Assembly (NCBI GenBank): GCA_963675435.1
Contig: OY776216.1
Coordinates: 3,410,001-3,474,000, forward strand
Direction: 5' to 3'
Source: Saccharicrinis sp963675435
Lineage (GTDB): Bacteria > Bacteroidota > Bacteroidia > Bacteroidales > Marinilabiliaceae
DNA: 64,000 nt
Shown here: positions 1 through 9,094 of the stretch, in pieces
How positions within the stretch are numbered: the stretch's first letter is position 1
How the letters are laid out: each line of letters opens with the position of its first letter
Made by a program: the position numbers and the translations under genes
The notes under the pieces: model-generated
Told to the model about the DNA's origin: nothing
The model's input: the letters and a program-made list of their open reading frames with translations, nothing else
The model's database searches: none

Positions 1-285
1 TTCTCTTTCGTGTACATAGCCAATTCCAGTAATTATTCCTGCAGAGGGAAAATTATTGTTGTATTGGTTGTACGCTGCAAGTTGAGATAATTCTAAAAAG
101 GGACTTTGTTCATCCAATAATAAATCAATTCGTTCATGAGTTAATAGTTTCCCCTTACTTTTATGAAGCGCTTTTTTATCTGCATTTTGATTTGAAATTT
201 CCTCCAGCTTTATTTTGTATTCACCTACTTCATAAGGAAGTCCATGACTTTTATAAAACTCGAGTTTTTCCTCTATATTAATCAT
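1..285 (-). CDS. Acyl-CoA carboxylase carboxyltransferase subunit, N-terminal part (methylcrotonyl-CoA carboxylase beta type)
   Basis: Only the first 95 codons lie in the window; the gene runs off the left edge. The ATG is at 285. The translation contains GKLLTHERIDLLLD followed by PFLELSQLAAY and GIITGIGYVHERE, the characteristic opening of the biotin-dependent carboxyltransferase family, closest to the methylcrotonyl-/geranyl-CoA carboxylase beta subunits (leucine and isoprenoid breakdown) rather than propionyl-CoA carboxylase. In these enzymes the subunit transfers the carboxyl group from biotin to the acyl-CoA. Substrate is inferred from family resemblance; the acyl-CoA site is outside the window. 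The gene is co-oriented with glycerate kinase, which lies upstream of it with a gap of about 100 bases, so the two may be cotranscribed. Confidence 0.85.
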   Translation of the reverse strand, partial: MINIEEKLEFYKSHGLPYEVGEYKIKLEEISNQNADKKALHKSKGKLLTHERIDLLLDEQSPFLELSQLAAYNQYNNNFPSAGIITGIGYVHERE

Positions 286-387
286 ATTAGTATACTCTGA
301 TATCAATTACAAATTAGTAACCAACATTCAAGAATATTGTTTATTCAAATAGTAGGAGAATCACGTCTTTTTTACTTAGTAATGTGC

Positions 388-1530
388 TTATGTTTGTTTT
401 TTATGTGGATACAATTGAGTAGTGCAAAATTCTTTTGTAATAATTTTCAGATATTTAGAGGCATTAATGAAGGAATCGGTTGTGTTTTTTGCAAGAGATG
501 ATAAAGCAGAAACGAAATCTATTTTTAAAGCTAAAAAACCATTTTCTGGAAGATCATTGATGCCACAGAAAACAGCTACTTTTTGTTGTGTTATTGATTT
601 AATAATTCCTGAGATTACTTTACCAGAAAGGGTTTGTTTGTCTAATCTTCCTTCTCCGGTAATAATCCAATCAGCATTACTAATATGTTTATTAAATTGA
701 GCAATTTCCATCATTAAATCTATTCCGGAATTAAGTGTTGCGTTTAAAAATAGAATGCAGCCAGCACCTAAACCACCTGCTGCACCAGCTCCTGGTACAT
801 TTTGTACGTCTTTGTTGAATTGTTTTTTCGCTATATAATTAAAGTTTTGCAATCCCTTATCCAAGGTTTTTACCATCTGAATATCAGCTCCTTTTTGTGG
901 TGCATAAATATAGGCCGCTCCATTAGTACCATACAACGGATTATTAACATCGCAAGCTATTTCAAATTTTATTTCCTTAAGCTTTGAATTTATGTTAGAC
1001 GAATCAATTGAACAGATATTTATTAAATCTTCTCCTGTGCCTTTTAATTCCTTATTGTTTGAGTCCACAAAACGAAATCCTAAAGCTTTAGCCATACCAA
1101 TTCCTGCATCGTTTGTTGCGCTACCACCTATACCTAATATGATGTGATTAGCGCCTTGATTTATAGCATCAAGAATTAATTCGCCAGTACCGTAAGTGGA
1201 TGTATTTAAAGGATTGAAATCATTTTTATTTAGCAGTTTTATGCCTGAAGCTTCAGCCATTTCTATAAATGCAACTTTCATAGTTGGGGAATAGTAATAT
1301 GACGCCAGAACTTTGCTGTTCAAAGGACCCGTAACTTCAACTTGTCTGATATTACCCCCTAAATAATAATTCATAATTTCAACAGTTCCATCACCTCCGT
1401 CAGCAAGGGGTAGTTTTACAATATCTAATTTTTTGAAATTTTCACGTAATTCTTCTTCAACAATATTGCAGAATTCAATTCCTGATAATGAACCTTTAAA
1501 TTTGTCCGGTGCTATAACTATTTTGGTCAT
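388..1530 (-). CDS. Glycerate kinase (GK-II / GarK family)
   Basis: A 380-residue cytoplasmic kinase that phosphorylates D-glycerate with ATP. Seen: N-terminal KIVIAPDKFKGSLSG, DGGDGTVE near residues 44-51, GIGGSATNDAGIGMAKALG near 133-151, GAGAAGGLGAG near 250 and TGEGRLDKQTLSGK near 290, all hallmarks of the Gly_kinase family, and the length is the family's usual one. The frame is open eight codons further upstream, but MTKIVIAPDK is the normal family start, so the ATG at 1530 is preferred. The neighbour downstream is an acyl-CoA carboxylase; no glyoxylate genes lie nearby, so the source of glycerate is not shown. 2- versus 3-phosphoglycerate product cannot be told from sequence. Confidence 0.93.
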   Translation of the reverse strand: MTKIVIAPDKFKGSLSGIEFCNIVEEELRENFKKLDIVKLPLADGGDGTVEIMNYYLGGNIRQVEVTGPLNSKVLASYYYSPTMKVAFIEMAEASGIKLLNKNDFNPLNTSTYGTGELILDAINQGANHIILGIGGSATNDAGIGMAKALGFRFVDSNNKELKGTGEDLINICSIDSSNINSKLKEIKFEIACDVNNPLYGTNGAAYIYAPQKGADIQMVKTLDKGLQNFNYIAKKQFNKDVQNVPGAGAAGGLGAGCILFLNATLNSGIDLMMEIAQFNKHISNADWIITGEGRLDKQTLSGKVISGIIKSITQQKVAVFCGINDLPENGFLALKIDFVSALSSLAKNTTDSFINASKYLKIITKEFCTTQLYPHKKQT

Positions 1531-1677
1531 AATAATGGAGCTATTTACATGCAACTATTTTAAATAATCTGTTTAAGATATTGAAAATACGCTTGTTGTA
1601 ATGAATGTTATATCTGTAATAAAAAGATTTATGATTTGTAAATATTGCATTTTTAAATCATATGAGACCTGTTTTTG

Positions 1678-1685
1678 TATCTTTG
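1678..1685 (+). promoter_or_regulatory. -7 promoter element TATCTTTG for the metallo-hydrolase
   Basis: TATCTTTG fits the Bacteroidota -7 consensus TAnnTTTG and lies 27 bases before the start codon. No clear -33 TTTG sits at the expected distance upstream. Confidence 0.4.
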
Positions 1686-1712
1686 AATTGTAAATAATTA
1701 AAATTATACGAC

Positions 1713-2477
1713 TTGAAAATTACATTTTTAGGGACGGGAACATCACAGGGGGTACCTGTAATTGCTTGCCATTGTGGGGTTTGTAAATCAAAAGATACAA
1801 GAGATATTCGTTTACGTTCATCGGTATTGATTGAGGTTGGAGGGATAACACTTGTTATCGATTCCGGACCTGATTTCAGGCAGCAGATGTTAAGAGCAGA
1901 TGTTAAGTCGTTGGATGGGATTCTATTTACACATGAACATAAAGATCATATTGCAGGTCTGGACGATGTTAGAGCTTTTAATTGGGTAAACAAACGCCAT
2001 GTGGATGTATACGCAGAAAGCAGAGTGATTACAGCGTTAAAAAATGAATTTGGTTATGCCTTTGCTGAAAATCCTTATCCCGGAGTGCCTAAAATAGGTT
2101 TGAATACAATTACCGAAGAGCCTTTTGTGATTAAGGGAATTAATGTGATTCCAATCCGAGGTAAACATATGCATCTTCCTGTTTTAGGTTATAGAATTGG
2201 TGATTTTACTTATTTAACTGATTTTAATTATATATCAAACAGTGAATTAGAAAAGGTAAAAGGCTCAAAAGTGTTGGTTGTAAATGGTGTACGAAAAGAA
2301 CCACATGTTTCTCATTTTTGTTTGTCAGAAGCTATTGATGTGATACAAAAAGCCAATCCCGAATTAGGTTATGTTACTCATATATCTCATCAATTAGGTT
2401 TATACGGAGAGGAAGATTCGTTATTGCCGGATAATGTTCATCTAGCTTATGATGGATTGGAGCTAAATATAAAATAA
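1713..2477 (+). CDS. MBL-fold metallo-hydrolase, PhnP-like
   Basis: A 254-residue metallo-beta-lactamase-fold hydrolase. Seen: GTGTSQGVPVIACHCGVC at residues 7-24, which matches the PhnP group (glycine loop followed by cysteines that bind a structural zinc), the dinuclear metal motif HEHKDH at 74-79, and later metal ligands in KHMHLP, LTDFNY and THISHQ. PhnP proteins cleave phosphodiesters such as cyclic phosphoribosyl phosphate, but no other phn genes are nearby, so this stand-alone Bacteroidota form may act on another phosphodiester. The gene starts with TTG at 1713; no in-frame ATG upstream fits, and the translation from TTG begins exactly with the family's MKITFLGTGTS. It is followed after about 100 bases by the tricorn-like protease. 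Confidence 0.85.
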   Translation: MKITFLGTGTSQGVPVIACHCGVCKSKDTRDIRLRSSVLIEVGGITLVIDSGPDFRQQMLRADVKSLDGILFTHEHKDHIAGLDDVRAFNWVNKRHVDVYAESRVITALKNEFGYAFAENPYPGVPKIGLNTITEEPFVIKGINVIPIRGKHMHLPVLGYRIGDFTYLTDFNYISNSELEKVKGSKVLVVNGVRKEPHVSHFCLSEAIDVIQKANPELGYVTHISHQLGLYGEEDSLLPDNVHLAYDGLELNIK

Positions 2478-2573
2478 TCAATACATCATAATAGTTTTTA
2501 TAGAATTGACATTGACTAAATGTTTGGTTACATTTAATCTCATTTGTTTACCATATCTGTAAAACCTGTTATC

Positions 2574-5500
2574 ATGAAAAGTTTTCTTTCCTTAGTCTTT
2601 TTAGTGACTTTTACATTATCAAATGTACCGATTAATGCTCAAACAGAAGGTGTAACCAGGTTAATGCATAGCCCTGCCATTTCAGAAAATAACATAGCTT
2701 TTATATATGCTGAAGATCTTTGGATTGCAGATTCAGAAGGGAAAAATCCTCGACGTTTAACTATAGATGAGGGAGTGGAATCCAATCCGGTATTTTCGCC
2801 AGATGGAAAATATATTGCTTTTAGTGCAGAATATGATGGCAACAAGGATGTGTTTATTATTCCTTCAACGGGAGGAATTCCCCAAAGATTAACATGGCAT
2901 CCATCAGCAGATATTGTAAGGGGATTTACGCCCAATGGAGATTCTGTTTTATTTAATTCGCAGAGAAGTGTTTTTACCAGAAGGTACGCCAAGTTATATA
3001 CCGTATCTATAAAAGGAGGTAATCCAACCGAATTACCCATTCCAACAGCTTTTAGTTCCAGTTATTCACCTGATGGTAATTTTATTGTTTATTCGCCATG
3101 TATGGAAGTATTTCATCAATGGAAGAATTACAGAGGGGGTACGCAATCTAAATTGTGGATTTATAATGTGAAAACGCATGATGTAAAAGTCATTTCAAAA
3201 CCTGAAGGAGGATGTAATGATTATGATCCGAAATGGATTTTAAACAATATTTATTTTTTAAGTGATCGTAATGGGGAGTTTAATATATATTCATACAATA
3301 CAACCAATAAAAAGATTACGCAACATACTTTTTTTGATGATTTTCCGGTAGAGCATATCGCATGCAGTAAAAACAGAGTGCTGTTTGAGCAGGCGGGGAG
3401 TTTTCATGTTTTTGACAGGATTGGAGAAGTCTGCAGAGATCTTCCAATTTCAATAGCTACTGATTTATTGGAACTAAGACCAAGATATGTATCTGGAAAT
3501 AAATATATAAGAAGTGCTGATGTGTCACCTACGGGTATTAGGGCTGTTTTTGATTTTAGAGGAGATATAGTTACACTACCAGCAGATAAAGGAGATATGG
3601 AAAACCTGACTCAAACACCTGGTGTTCATGAGCAATACCCATCATGGTCTCCGGATGGTAAAACAATAGCTTATTTTTCGGATGAAACAGGTGAGTATGC
3701 ATTGCATTTGAAAAATATGGATACAAAAGATATAAAGAAGGTGAAATTAGAAGGGACTGGCTTTTATAGTAATATACATTGGGCTCCCAATAGCCAAAAA
3801 TTATGCTATGTCGATAATGGGCGAAACTTTTATTTGTATGATGTAAAAAATTCTTTAACTACAATAATAGCTACAAATACTATATATATGGGAGGTGCTT
3901 TTTTGGATTTATTTTGTTCCTGGTCTCCGGATTCTAAGTGGATTAGTTATTATAAATTTATAGAAACAAGTTTTCAGAAAGCATTTGTATACTCCTTGGA
4001 AGAAAATAAATCATATGCATTATCAGATGGACTTTCTTCTGTTACAGAAGTCGTTTTTGATCCTGGTGGTAAATATCTTTATATGTTGGCTTCAACTGAT
4101 GCTGGTCCGGTTTTAAACTGGTTTGATCAATCGAGTATTGATATGGAAATGACATATTCTATTTATTTGGTGACCTTACAAAATGAAACAAAATCGCCAT
4201 TAGCAAAAGAAAACGATGTAGAGGTTGAGGAGAAAACAGAAGAGGAAGACAAGAAAGACAAAAAGGAAGTACAAGTAAGTATAGATTGGGATCATTTTGA
4301 TCAAAGGATTATCTCATTACCTGTAAAACCAGCTGGATATTATTGCTTAACAAGTCCTGAAGAAGGAAAAATTCTTTATTTAAAAGAAAAGAAAGAAAAA
4401 GAAGGTGGTGCACCGGATAAGTTAATGATGTACACATTAAAAGATAAGGAAGAAAAGGAAATAATGGAGGCTAATAATTATAAGCTTACAGCAAATAATA
4501 AAAAGCTATTATTTTTAAATAAGGATAATTGGGGTATTGCCGAGGTGGGTAAAAAGCCAGAAAAAGACAATCTTAAAACAGAACAGATCGAAATTAGGAT
4601 AGATCCGACACAAGAATGGAGTAATATTTTTAATGAAGCATGGAAAGTGAACAGAGATTACTTTTATGATCCGGGAATGCATGGATGCGACTGGGATGCA
4701 ATGAAAGATAAATATAGTGTTTTCTTAAATGATATTTCCTGTAGAAGTGACTTATATAGAGTAATGGAGTGGATGTTTAGCGAATTGGCAGTAGGCCATC
4801 ATCGTTTTTCCAGCAGAGGAGATAAATATCAAAATCCACCTAAGATAAAAGGCGGTTTATTGGGTGCCGATTATAAAGCTGTAAATAATAGATTTCAGAT
4901 TACAAAGATTTATGGTGGATTGAACTGGAATCCGGATTTACGATCTCCATTAACGGAACCAGGAATTAATATTAAAGAAGGAGATTTTATTATTGCCATT
5001 AATGGAAAAGAAGTTTATGCCAATGAAAATTTCTATAGTTTCTTTGAAAATACTGCAGATAAAATTATCAAACTTAAAGTAAGTAATTATGAAAATGGGA
5101 GTGAGGCCAGAGTTTATGATGTAGTGCCATTGGATAACGAAAATGGCTTAAGAAATCGGGATTGGGTTGAATCAAATCTTAAAAAAGTAAATGATGCAAC
5201 AGATGGAAAAGTGGCTTATGTTTATGTTCCCAACACTACAGTAGCCGGACATGAGTACTTTAAACGTTACTTTTTTCCTCAGGTTAATAAAAAAGCAATT
5301 ATAATAGATGAACGTTACAATGGAGGTGGTCAGTTGGCAGATTATTATATTGATATATTAAAAAGGCCATATCAATCAAGTTGGAATTTCAGATATGGTA
5401 AAGATTATAAAGCTCCCAATGCTTCCATACAAGGCCCCAAAGTAATGTTGATTAATGAAGGAGCAGGTTCAGGAGGAGATTATTTACCCTGGATGTTTAG

Positions 5501-5813
5501 AAAATTTGGTTTAGGAACAATCATCGGTACACGTACATGGGGTGGATTGGTAGGTATAACAGGCTATCCTGAATTTATTGATGGCGGTTCGGTTACTGCT
5601 CCAAACTTAGCATTTTGGACGGAAGAAGAAGGTTTTGGAGTAGAAAATGTGGGTGTTGCTCCTGATATTGAGGTTGAACAATGGCCAAAGCTAATTATCG
5701 AAGGACGGGATCCTCAATTAGAAAAAGCTATAGAGATCATATTAAAGCAATTGGAAGAAAATGCACCTAAAGAACCTGTTCGTCCGGAATATCCAATTAG
5801 AGTTAGAAAATAA
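2574..5813 (+). CDS. Tricorn-like S41 family protease, exported
   Basis: A 1079-residue secreted protein. An N-terminal signal peptide (MKSFLSLVFLVTF to NAQ) is followed by beta-propeller repeats carrying SPDGKYIAF/WSPDGKTIAYFS blades through about residue 540, a Lys/Glu-rich linker near 545-580, a C-terminal tricorn core with an ELAVGHHRF segment (probable catalytic His), a PDZ domain near 760-860 and the S41 hydrolase domain with AGSGGDYLPW, whose Ser near residue 966 is the likely nucleophile. This order is that of archaeal tricorn, which degrades peptides handed on by the proteasome; Bacteroidota homologues are exported and their substrates are unknown. The ATG at 2574 is chosen over an upstream TTG because it gives a clean signal peptide. 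A strong hairpin follows the stop. Confidence 0.9.
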   Translation: MKSFLSLVFLVTFTLSNVPINAQTEGVTRLMHSPAISENNIAFIYAEDLWIADSEGKNPRRLTIDEGVESNPVFSPDGKYIAFSAEYDGNKDVFIIPSTGGIPQRLTWHPSADIVRGFTPNGDSVLFNSQRSVFTRRYAKLYTVSIKGGNPTELPIPTAFSSSYSPDGNFIVYSPCMEVFHQWKNYRGGTQSKLWIYNVKTHDVKVISKPEGGCNDYDPKWILNNIYFLSDRNGEFNIYSYNTTNKKITQHTFFDDFPVEHIACSKNRVLFEQAGSFHVFDRIGEVCRDLPISIATDLLELRPRYVSGNKYIRSADVSPTGIRAVFDFRGDIVTLPADKGDMENLTQTPGVHEQYPSWSPDGKTIAYFSDETGEYALHLKNMDTKDIKKVKLEGTGFYSNIHWAPNSQKLCYVDNGRNFYLYDVKNSLTTIIATNTIYMGGAFLDLFCSWSPDSKWISYYKFIETSFQKAFVYSLEENKSYALSDGLSSVTEVVFDPGGKYLYMLASTDAGPVLNWFDQSSIDMEMTYSIYLVTLQNETKSPLAKENDVEVEEKTEEEDKKDKKEVQVSIDWDHFDQRIISLPVKPAGYYCLTSPEEGKILYLKEKKEKEGGAPDKLMMYTLKDKEEKEIMEANNYKLTANNKKLLFLNKDNWGIAEVGKKPEKDNLKTEQIEIRIDPTQEWSNIFNEAWKVNRDYFYDPGMHGCDWDAMKDKYSVFLNDISCRSDLYRVMEWMFSELAVGHHRFSSRGDKYQNPPKIKGGLLGADYKAVNNRFQITKIYGGLNWNPDLRSPLTEPGINIKEGDFIIAINGKEVYANENFYSFFENTADKIIKLKVSNYENGSEARVYDVVPLDNENGLRNRDWVESNLKKVNDATDGKVAYVYVPNTTVAGHEYFKRYFFPQVNKKAIIIDERYNGGGQLADYYIDILKRPYQSSWNFRYGKDYKAPNASIQGPKVMLINEGAGSGGDYLPWMFRKFGLGTIIGTRTWGGLVGITGYPEFIDGGSVTAPNLAFWTEEEGFGVENVGVAPDIEVEQWPKLIIEGRDPQLEKAIEIILKQLEENAPKEPVRPEYPIRVRK

Positions 5814-5820
5814 ATGATAA

Positions 5821-5851
5821 CACCCCGTTTAATGATTGTTTAAACGGGGTG
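5821..5851. terminator. Bidirectional hairpin terminator
   Basis: A perfect 12-bp inverted repeat (5821-5832 with 5840-5851, GC-rich CACCCCG core, 7-base loop) sits between the converging tricorn-like and outer-membrane protein genes, 7 bases after one stop and 14 bases from the other. Confidence 0.8.
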
Positions 5852-5865
5852 ATACTTATAAGTTT

Positions 5866-7734
5866 TTATTCAAAACGATCAGAATAAGGTTTTTTGATAT
5901 CAAAGGATCTGAAACCACCAACATCTTCCCCGGATAATCTAAAATCAAAAGTAGTTCCTCCCAAAGGAATTCTTGGAAAGTAAGCCAATTGAAATTGTAT
6001 GGTATTGAATACTAAGTTGTCATTTCTTATTCTAATACCCACACCAATTGAATAGTAGGGCTTGGTACCAAATAGTATTTTGTTTTCACTAATCCAACCA
6101 ATATCAGCAAAACTAAAAGGTACCACTTTGAATCCTAAAATTTCGGTAGGTGTAAATAATACGCTTTCAGAGTTTAATACAAACTTTTGCGTTCCTCTTA
6201 AATCACGACTTCGGTATGATGAAATTCCTTGAGAATTTTGTGTTAAATAGAAGTATTGTGGACGATCAAGATGCATGGCTCTTGTGTAATATAACGAAAC
6301 AAAGTACCTGAACTGGCTATTACCAATTTTCTTTAAGGACGAAATATATCTGGAGTTATAGCTCATTAAAGTTCTTTCAGTGTGCATATTGTATAAAAAA
6401 GAATTAAAATCAGCACTCAGGTATATATAACCTTTGTTCGGAACTATAGCAGATCCCAGAGATAGATGTCCCCCAATATAATAACGGTTCTTTTTTTCAT
6501 TGTGGTTATATCCAAAAGTCATTGAAGATAGAAAGCCATAAGGAACATCTTCAATTCTACCATAATTATATATAAGCGTGTTTTTATAATAACTTCTCTT
6601 GTTAAAGGATATTCCTGTAAAAAAATAGTAATTGGGTAAATAATACGCATCATATTCTATTGAATCAGTCAGGTTGAAGTATTTATTTATAATTACCTGT
6701 CCTAGTAAACCAACTGTAGATCTGTTAAAATAATTTGGTGCATTTATAAGAAATGTTCTACCTAACCAATAATCCTGATTTAAATAATCATAGTTGTTAT
6801 TAACCAGATCTTCAATTTCAGAATCGCCAGGCACTCTGTAATTTCTTTTGATATGAATACCTCCTGCATATTTAATTTCAGGAATAAAAAAATCTTTACT
6901 TAGTCCAAAATTGAAAAAATGATCATTATTTGTATTATTAATTTCAGTAGCAAAAGAGATATATGAACCGTAGATATTATCCCATTTAATACTTTCATCA
7001 AATCCAAAACTATTATTTTCAGTAGCTCGTGTATCTATTGAGTGATTCATTTCGAGTCCGTATCCAAAAACATTTTTACTGTATATTCCAACACTTCCAC
7101 GTTTTGTTGATAGTGAAAAATTGGCACCATAGGGATATGAATCCTGTGTTATTACTAAAACATCAACCAGAGAGGTGTCTTTGTTGGCAGGTTCAATTAC
7201 AATTAGTGCATTAGTAATAAAGTTTAAAGATCTCAGCATTCTTTCACTCTCATTTACATCCTGCAAATTTAGCAGTTCTCCATTTTTAAATGTAAGTGAA
7301 TTTTTAATGATGCTTTGTTTCGTTTGAAAACGAAGTTTAGTTAGTGTTTTTTCAAGATTATTAGTAGTAAAATCAATGGTATCTAAAATATTTCGGGCAA
7401 AGGGTGATATCTGCTTTATATTAATCGAACGAATAATTTTTTGATTGTATTTCTGGTATTCGTTTTCAATGGATAATAGTAACTCGTTGGCGGAAACATT
7501 AGAGTCTTTAGATACAACCAGCCATTCATATAATTTATTATATATAAAACTACTGTCCTTATTGGTTTTTAATAATTGCTGTATTGAGCTGTTTGTAATT
7601 TTAAGAGAATCGTTAAGATCTTTCTGTGCATGAGAAATATAAACATTACAACAAAAAAACAAAGCTACCCAAAGTAGCTTTTTAAAAATAACCTTTTTAA
7701 CCTGTTTTAATATGTATGTTATTATGTTTTCCAA
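5866..7734 (-). CDS. POTRA/beta-barrel outer-membrane protein (Omp85-like)
   Basis: About 622 residues if it starts at the TTG at 7734. The frame is open further upstream into the neighbouring gene and has no ATG before the signal peptide; the TTG 20 bases after the upstream gene's stop gives a hydrophobic leader (KLLWVALFFCCNVYISHAQ) and is preferred. After a helical segment, residues near 120-200 resemble a POTRA domain (TLTKLRFQTKQSIIKNSL, ESERMLRSLNFITNALIVIEP). The rest is rich in alternating aromatic beta strands ending in a final barrel strand, as in BamA/TamA-type proteins. It is probably an outer-membrane assembly or export protein; the exact family is uncertain. It is last in a run of three minus-strand genes with the PepSY-type protein and the Cys-rich lipoprotein. 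Confidence 0.7.
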   Translation of the reverse strand: MENIITYILKQVKKVIFKKLLWVALFFCCNVYISHAQKDLNDSLKITNSSIQQLLKTNKDSSFIYNKLYEWLVVSKDSNVSANELLLSIENEYQKYNQKIIRSINIKQISPFARNILDTIDFTTNNLEKTLTKLRFQTKQSIIKNSLTFKNGELLNLQDVNESERMLRSLNFITNALIVIEPANKDTSLVDVLVITQDSYPYGANFSLSTKRGSVGIYSKNVFGYGLEMNHSIDTRATENNSFGFDESIKWDNIYGSYISFATEINNTNNDHFFNFGLSKDFFIPEIKYAGGIHIKRNYRVPGDSEIEDLVNNNYDYLNQDYWLGRTFLINAPNYFNRSTVGLLGQVIINKYFNLTDSIEYDAYYLPNYYFFTGISFNKRSYYKNTLIYNYGRIEDVPYGFLSSMTFGYNHNEKKNRYYIGGHLSLGSAIVPNKGYIYLSADFNSFLYNMHTERTLMSYNSRYISSLKKIGNSQFRYFVSLYYTRAMHLDRPQYFYLTQNSQGISSYRSRDLRGTQKFVLNSESVLFTPTEILGFKVVPFSFADIGWISENKILFGTKPYYSIGVGIRIRNDNLVFNTIQFQLAYFPRIPLGGTTFDFRLSGEDVGGFRSFDIKKPYSDRFE

Positions 7735-7754
7735 AGCATACCAAATATACTTAT

Positions 7755-8306
7755 TTAATATAAAAAATAAATGATAATTGGAATTATTAAACCCAGTACA
7801 ATTAAGGTAAAACCACGCCATTTAAAACCGTTTTTGCCTTTTAATATAACTGAACCGCTTACGGCCAATATAATAAGGCATATTGCAAACATATCGGAAA
7901 AATACTTCCAGATAATGCCAGGATTAAAATGTAAATAATTAATAGTATTAAATAACGGTCTGCTTTTTAATTCTTCAAAAAATATTGTTCCTGAATTGTT
8001 GTTGAAGGTAACGGATGACCCTTTAGATAGGAATATTTTTAAAACATCATTTTGTGGGAAGTAATGTTTTTTATATTCCTCTTTAGTTTGAGTTAATGTT
8101 ATGATTTGGTTGATTGTTTCCTGAGATTTAATAGATTGTACTGAATCTAACTTATAATTAAGTGTATTAGTGTTAATAATATAATTAGGATTCCAATCGT
8201 GCTTATGATTAAGTGCTATTCCGCTTAATGCGTATATAATAATCATACCTGAGAAAAAATAGCCCAGGTCTCGGTGTATAATACGGTTTAGTTTTCTAAA
8301 TTTCAT
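7755..8306 (-). CDS. PepSY-associated transmembrane protein
   Basis: A 183-residue inner-membrane protein. The MKFRKLNRIIHRDLGYFFSG start is typical of the PepSY_TM families found with iron or flavin redox systems. Seen: a first membrane helix (MIIIYALSGIALNH) whose histidine-bearing end is usual for the family, a periplasmic stretch of about 90 residues, then two more hydrophobic helices (FAICLIILAVSGSVIL, FTLIVLGLIIPIIIYFLY). The ATG at 8306 is preferred to an upstream in-frame start lying in the terminator of the preceding gene. It sits between the Cys-rich lipoprotein and the outer-membrane protein. A role in metal or electron handling at the membrane is inference from the family only. 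Confidence 0.75.
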   Translation of the reverse strand: MKFRKLNRIIHRDLGYFFSGMIIIYALSGIALNHKHDWNPNYIINTNTLNYKLDSVQSIKSQETINQIITLTQTKEEYKKHYFPQNDVLKIFLSKGSSVTFNNNSGTIFFEELKSRPLFNTINYLHFNPGIIWKYFSDMFAICLIILAVSGSVILKGKNGFKWRGFTLIVLGLIIPIIIYFLY

Positions 8307-8310
8307 TTGA

Positions 8311-8337
8311 ATAAAAAAGCCGACTAAAAGCCGGCTT
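8311..8337 (-). terminator. Rho-independent terminator of the Cys-rich lipoprotein gene
   Basis: On the minus strand AAGCCG...CGGCTT (arms at 8332-8337 and 8317-8322) is followed by a run of T. It lies 13 bases after the lipoprotein stop and 5 bases before the next start codon, so the downstream gene depends on read-through or its own promoter. Confidence 0.75.
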
Positions 8338-8349
8338 AAGAACTGTGTT

Positions 8350-8844
8350 TTATATTTGCTTATAACTATCACAAGCCATCACATAACCTTTAGCTTTATC
8401 TTCTGATGTACAGGATTCACCTTCAGCATGCGCTTCGTGTTCTTGAATAAATACACTTAAAACTCCTGTGGCAATAACTGTTTCTCCTTCAAGTGTAGGT
8501 TCAAATTTACTTATATTTTCACCTGCTTCAATTCTAATAAAAGTAGATTCATCACTTCCTTTTAAAAACATTTTTTTACCTGTCTTTTTACAAGTGTGCA
8601 TTACAAATCCTTGTAATTCTATTTTTTTATCAATGTATTTTTCCGGATTGTTTAGTAATTGATCAACTGTTACAACAGAACTATCACTAGCAATAATTTT
8701 AGCACTTGCTGCATTTTCAGAACAACAGGAAGTAGTTGCTTTTTGATCTGAACAACAGGCTTTTTCATCATCCTTTTTTGCAGATTTTGAAACACATGCT
8801 ATTAGTAAAATTGCAAACAGACCACTTAAGAATAAGTTTTTCAT
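8350..8844 (-). CDS. Cys-rich lipoprotein with OB-like domain
   Basis: A 164-residue protein of unknown function. A lipobox (AILLIAC, Cys17) marks a lipoprotein. It is followed by a short spacer with two vicinal cysteine pairs (C30-C31, C40-C41) in Ser/Lys-rich sequence, then a domain beginning VTVDQLLNNPEKYIDKKIELQGFVMHTC that resembles OB-fold proteins seen widely in Bacteroidota. More Cys and His residues follow (HTCKKTGKKMF, QEHEAHAEGESC, VMACDSY). The density of thiols and histidines suggests metal binding, which is inference. The start at 8844 places the lipobox correctly. Downstream is a PepSY-type membrane protein; a TATATTTG promoter element lies upstream. Confidence 0.75.
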   Translation of the reverse strand: MKNLFLSGLFAILLIACVSKSAKKDDEKACCSDQKATTSCCSENAASAKIIASDSSVVTVDQLLNNPEKYIDKKIELQGFVMHTCKKTGKKMFLKGSDESTFIRIEAGENISKFEPTLEGETVIATGVLSVFIQEHEAHAEGESCTSEDKAKGYVMACDSYKQI

Positions 8845-8907
8845 TTTGAATATTTTCAATTAATAATTGTTTTAGTGTTAACTAAATTTAAGGGATTCTA
8901 AAGGCAA

Positions 8908-8915
8908 CAAATATA
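8908..8915 (-). promoter_or_regulatory. -7 promoter element TATATTTG for the Cys-rich lipoprotein
   Basis: Reading on the minus strand, TATATTTG fits the Bacteroidota TAnnTTTG element and lies 63 bases before the lipoprotein start. Confidence 0.4.
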
Positions 8916-9055
8916 AAAATTAGCCTGATGAAATAAAAATAAAGGGATAAATACTTTAGTAAGACGAAATATCATGTTTTAAACTGATATTTATGTTAAA
9001 TTGACATAATATGCTGTGCATGAATGCCAAAATGACGTAATATCTACATTGGAAG

Positions 9056-9063
9056 TAAATTTG
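9056..9063 (+). promoter_or_regulatory. -7 promoter element TAAATTTG for clpB
   Basis: TAAATTTG fits TAnnTTTG and lies 31 bases before the clpB ATG. No CIRCE-type inverted repeat or good -33 box was seen. Confidence 0.4.
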
Positions 9064-9094
9064 ATAGCATATTGAAAACGAAAATAATTTCATT

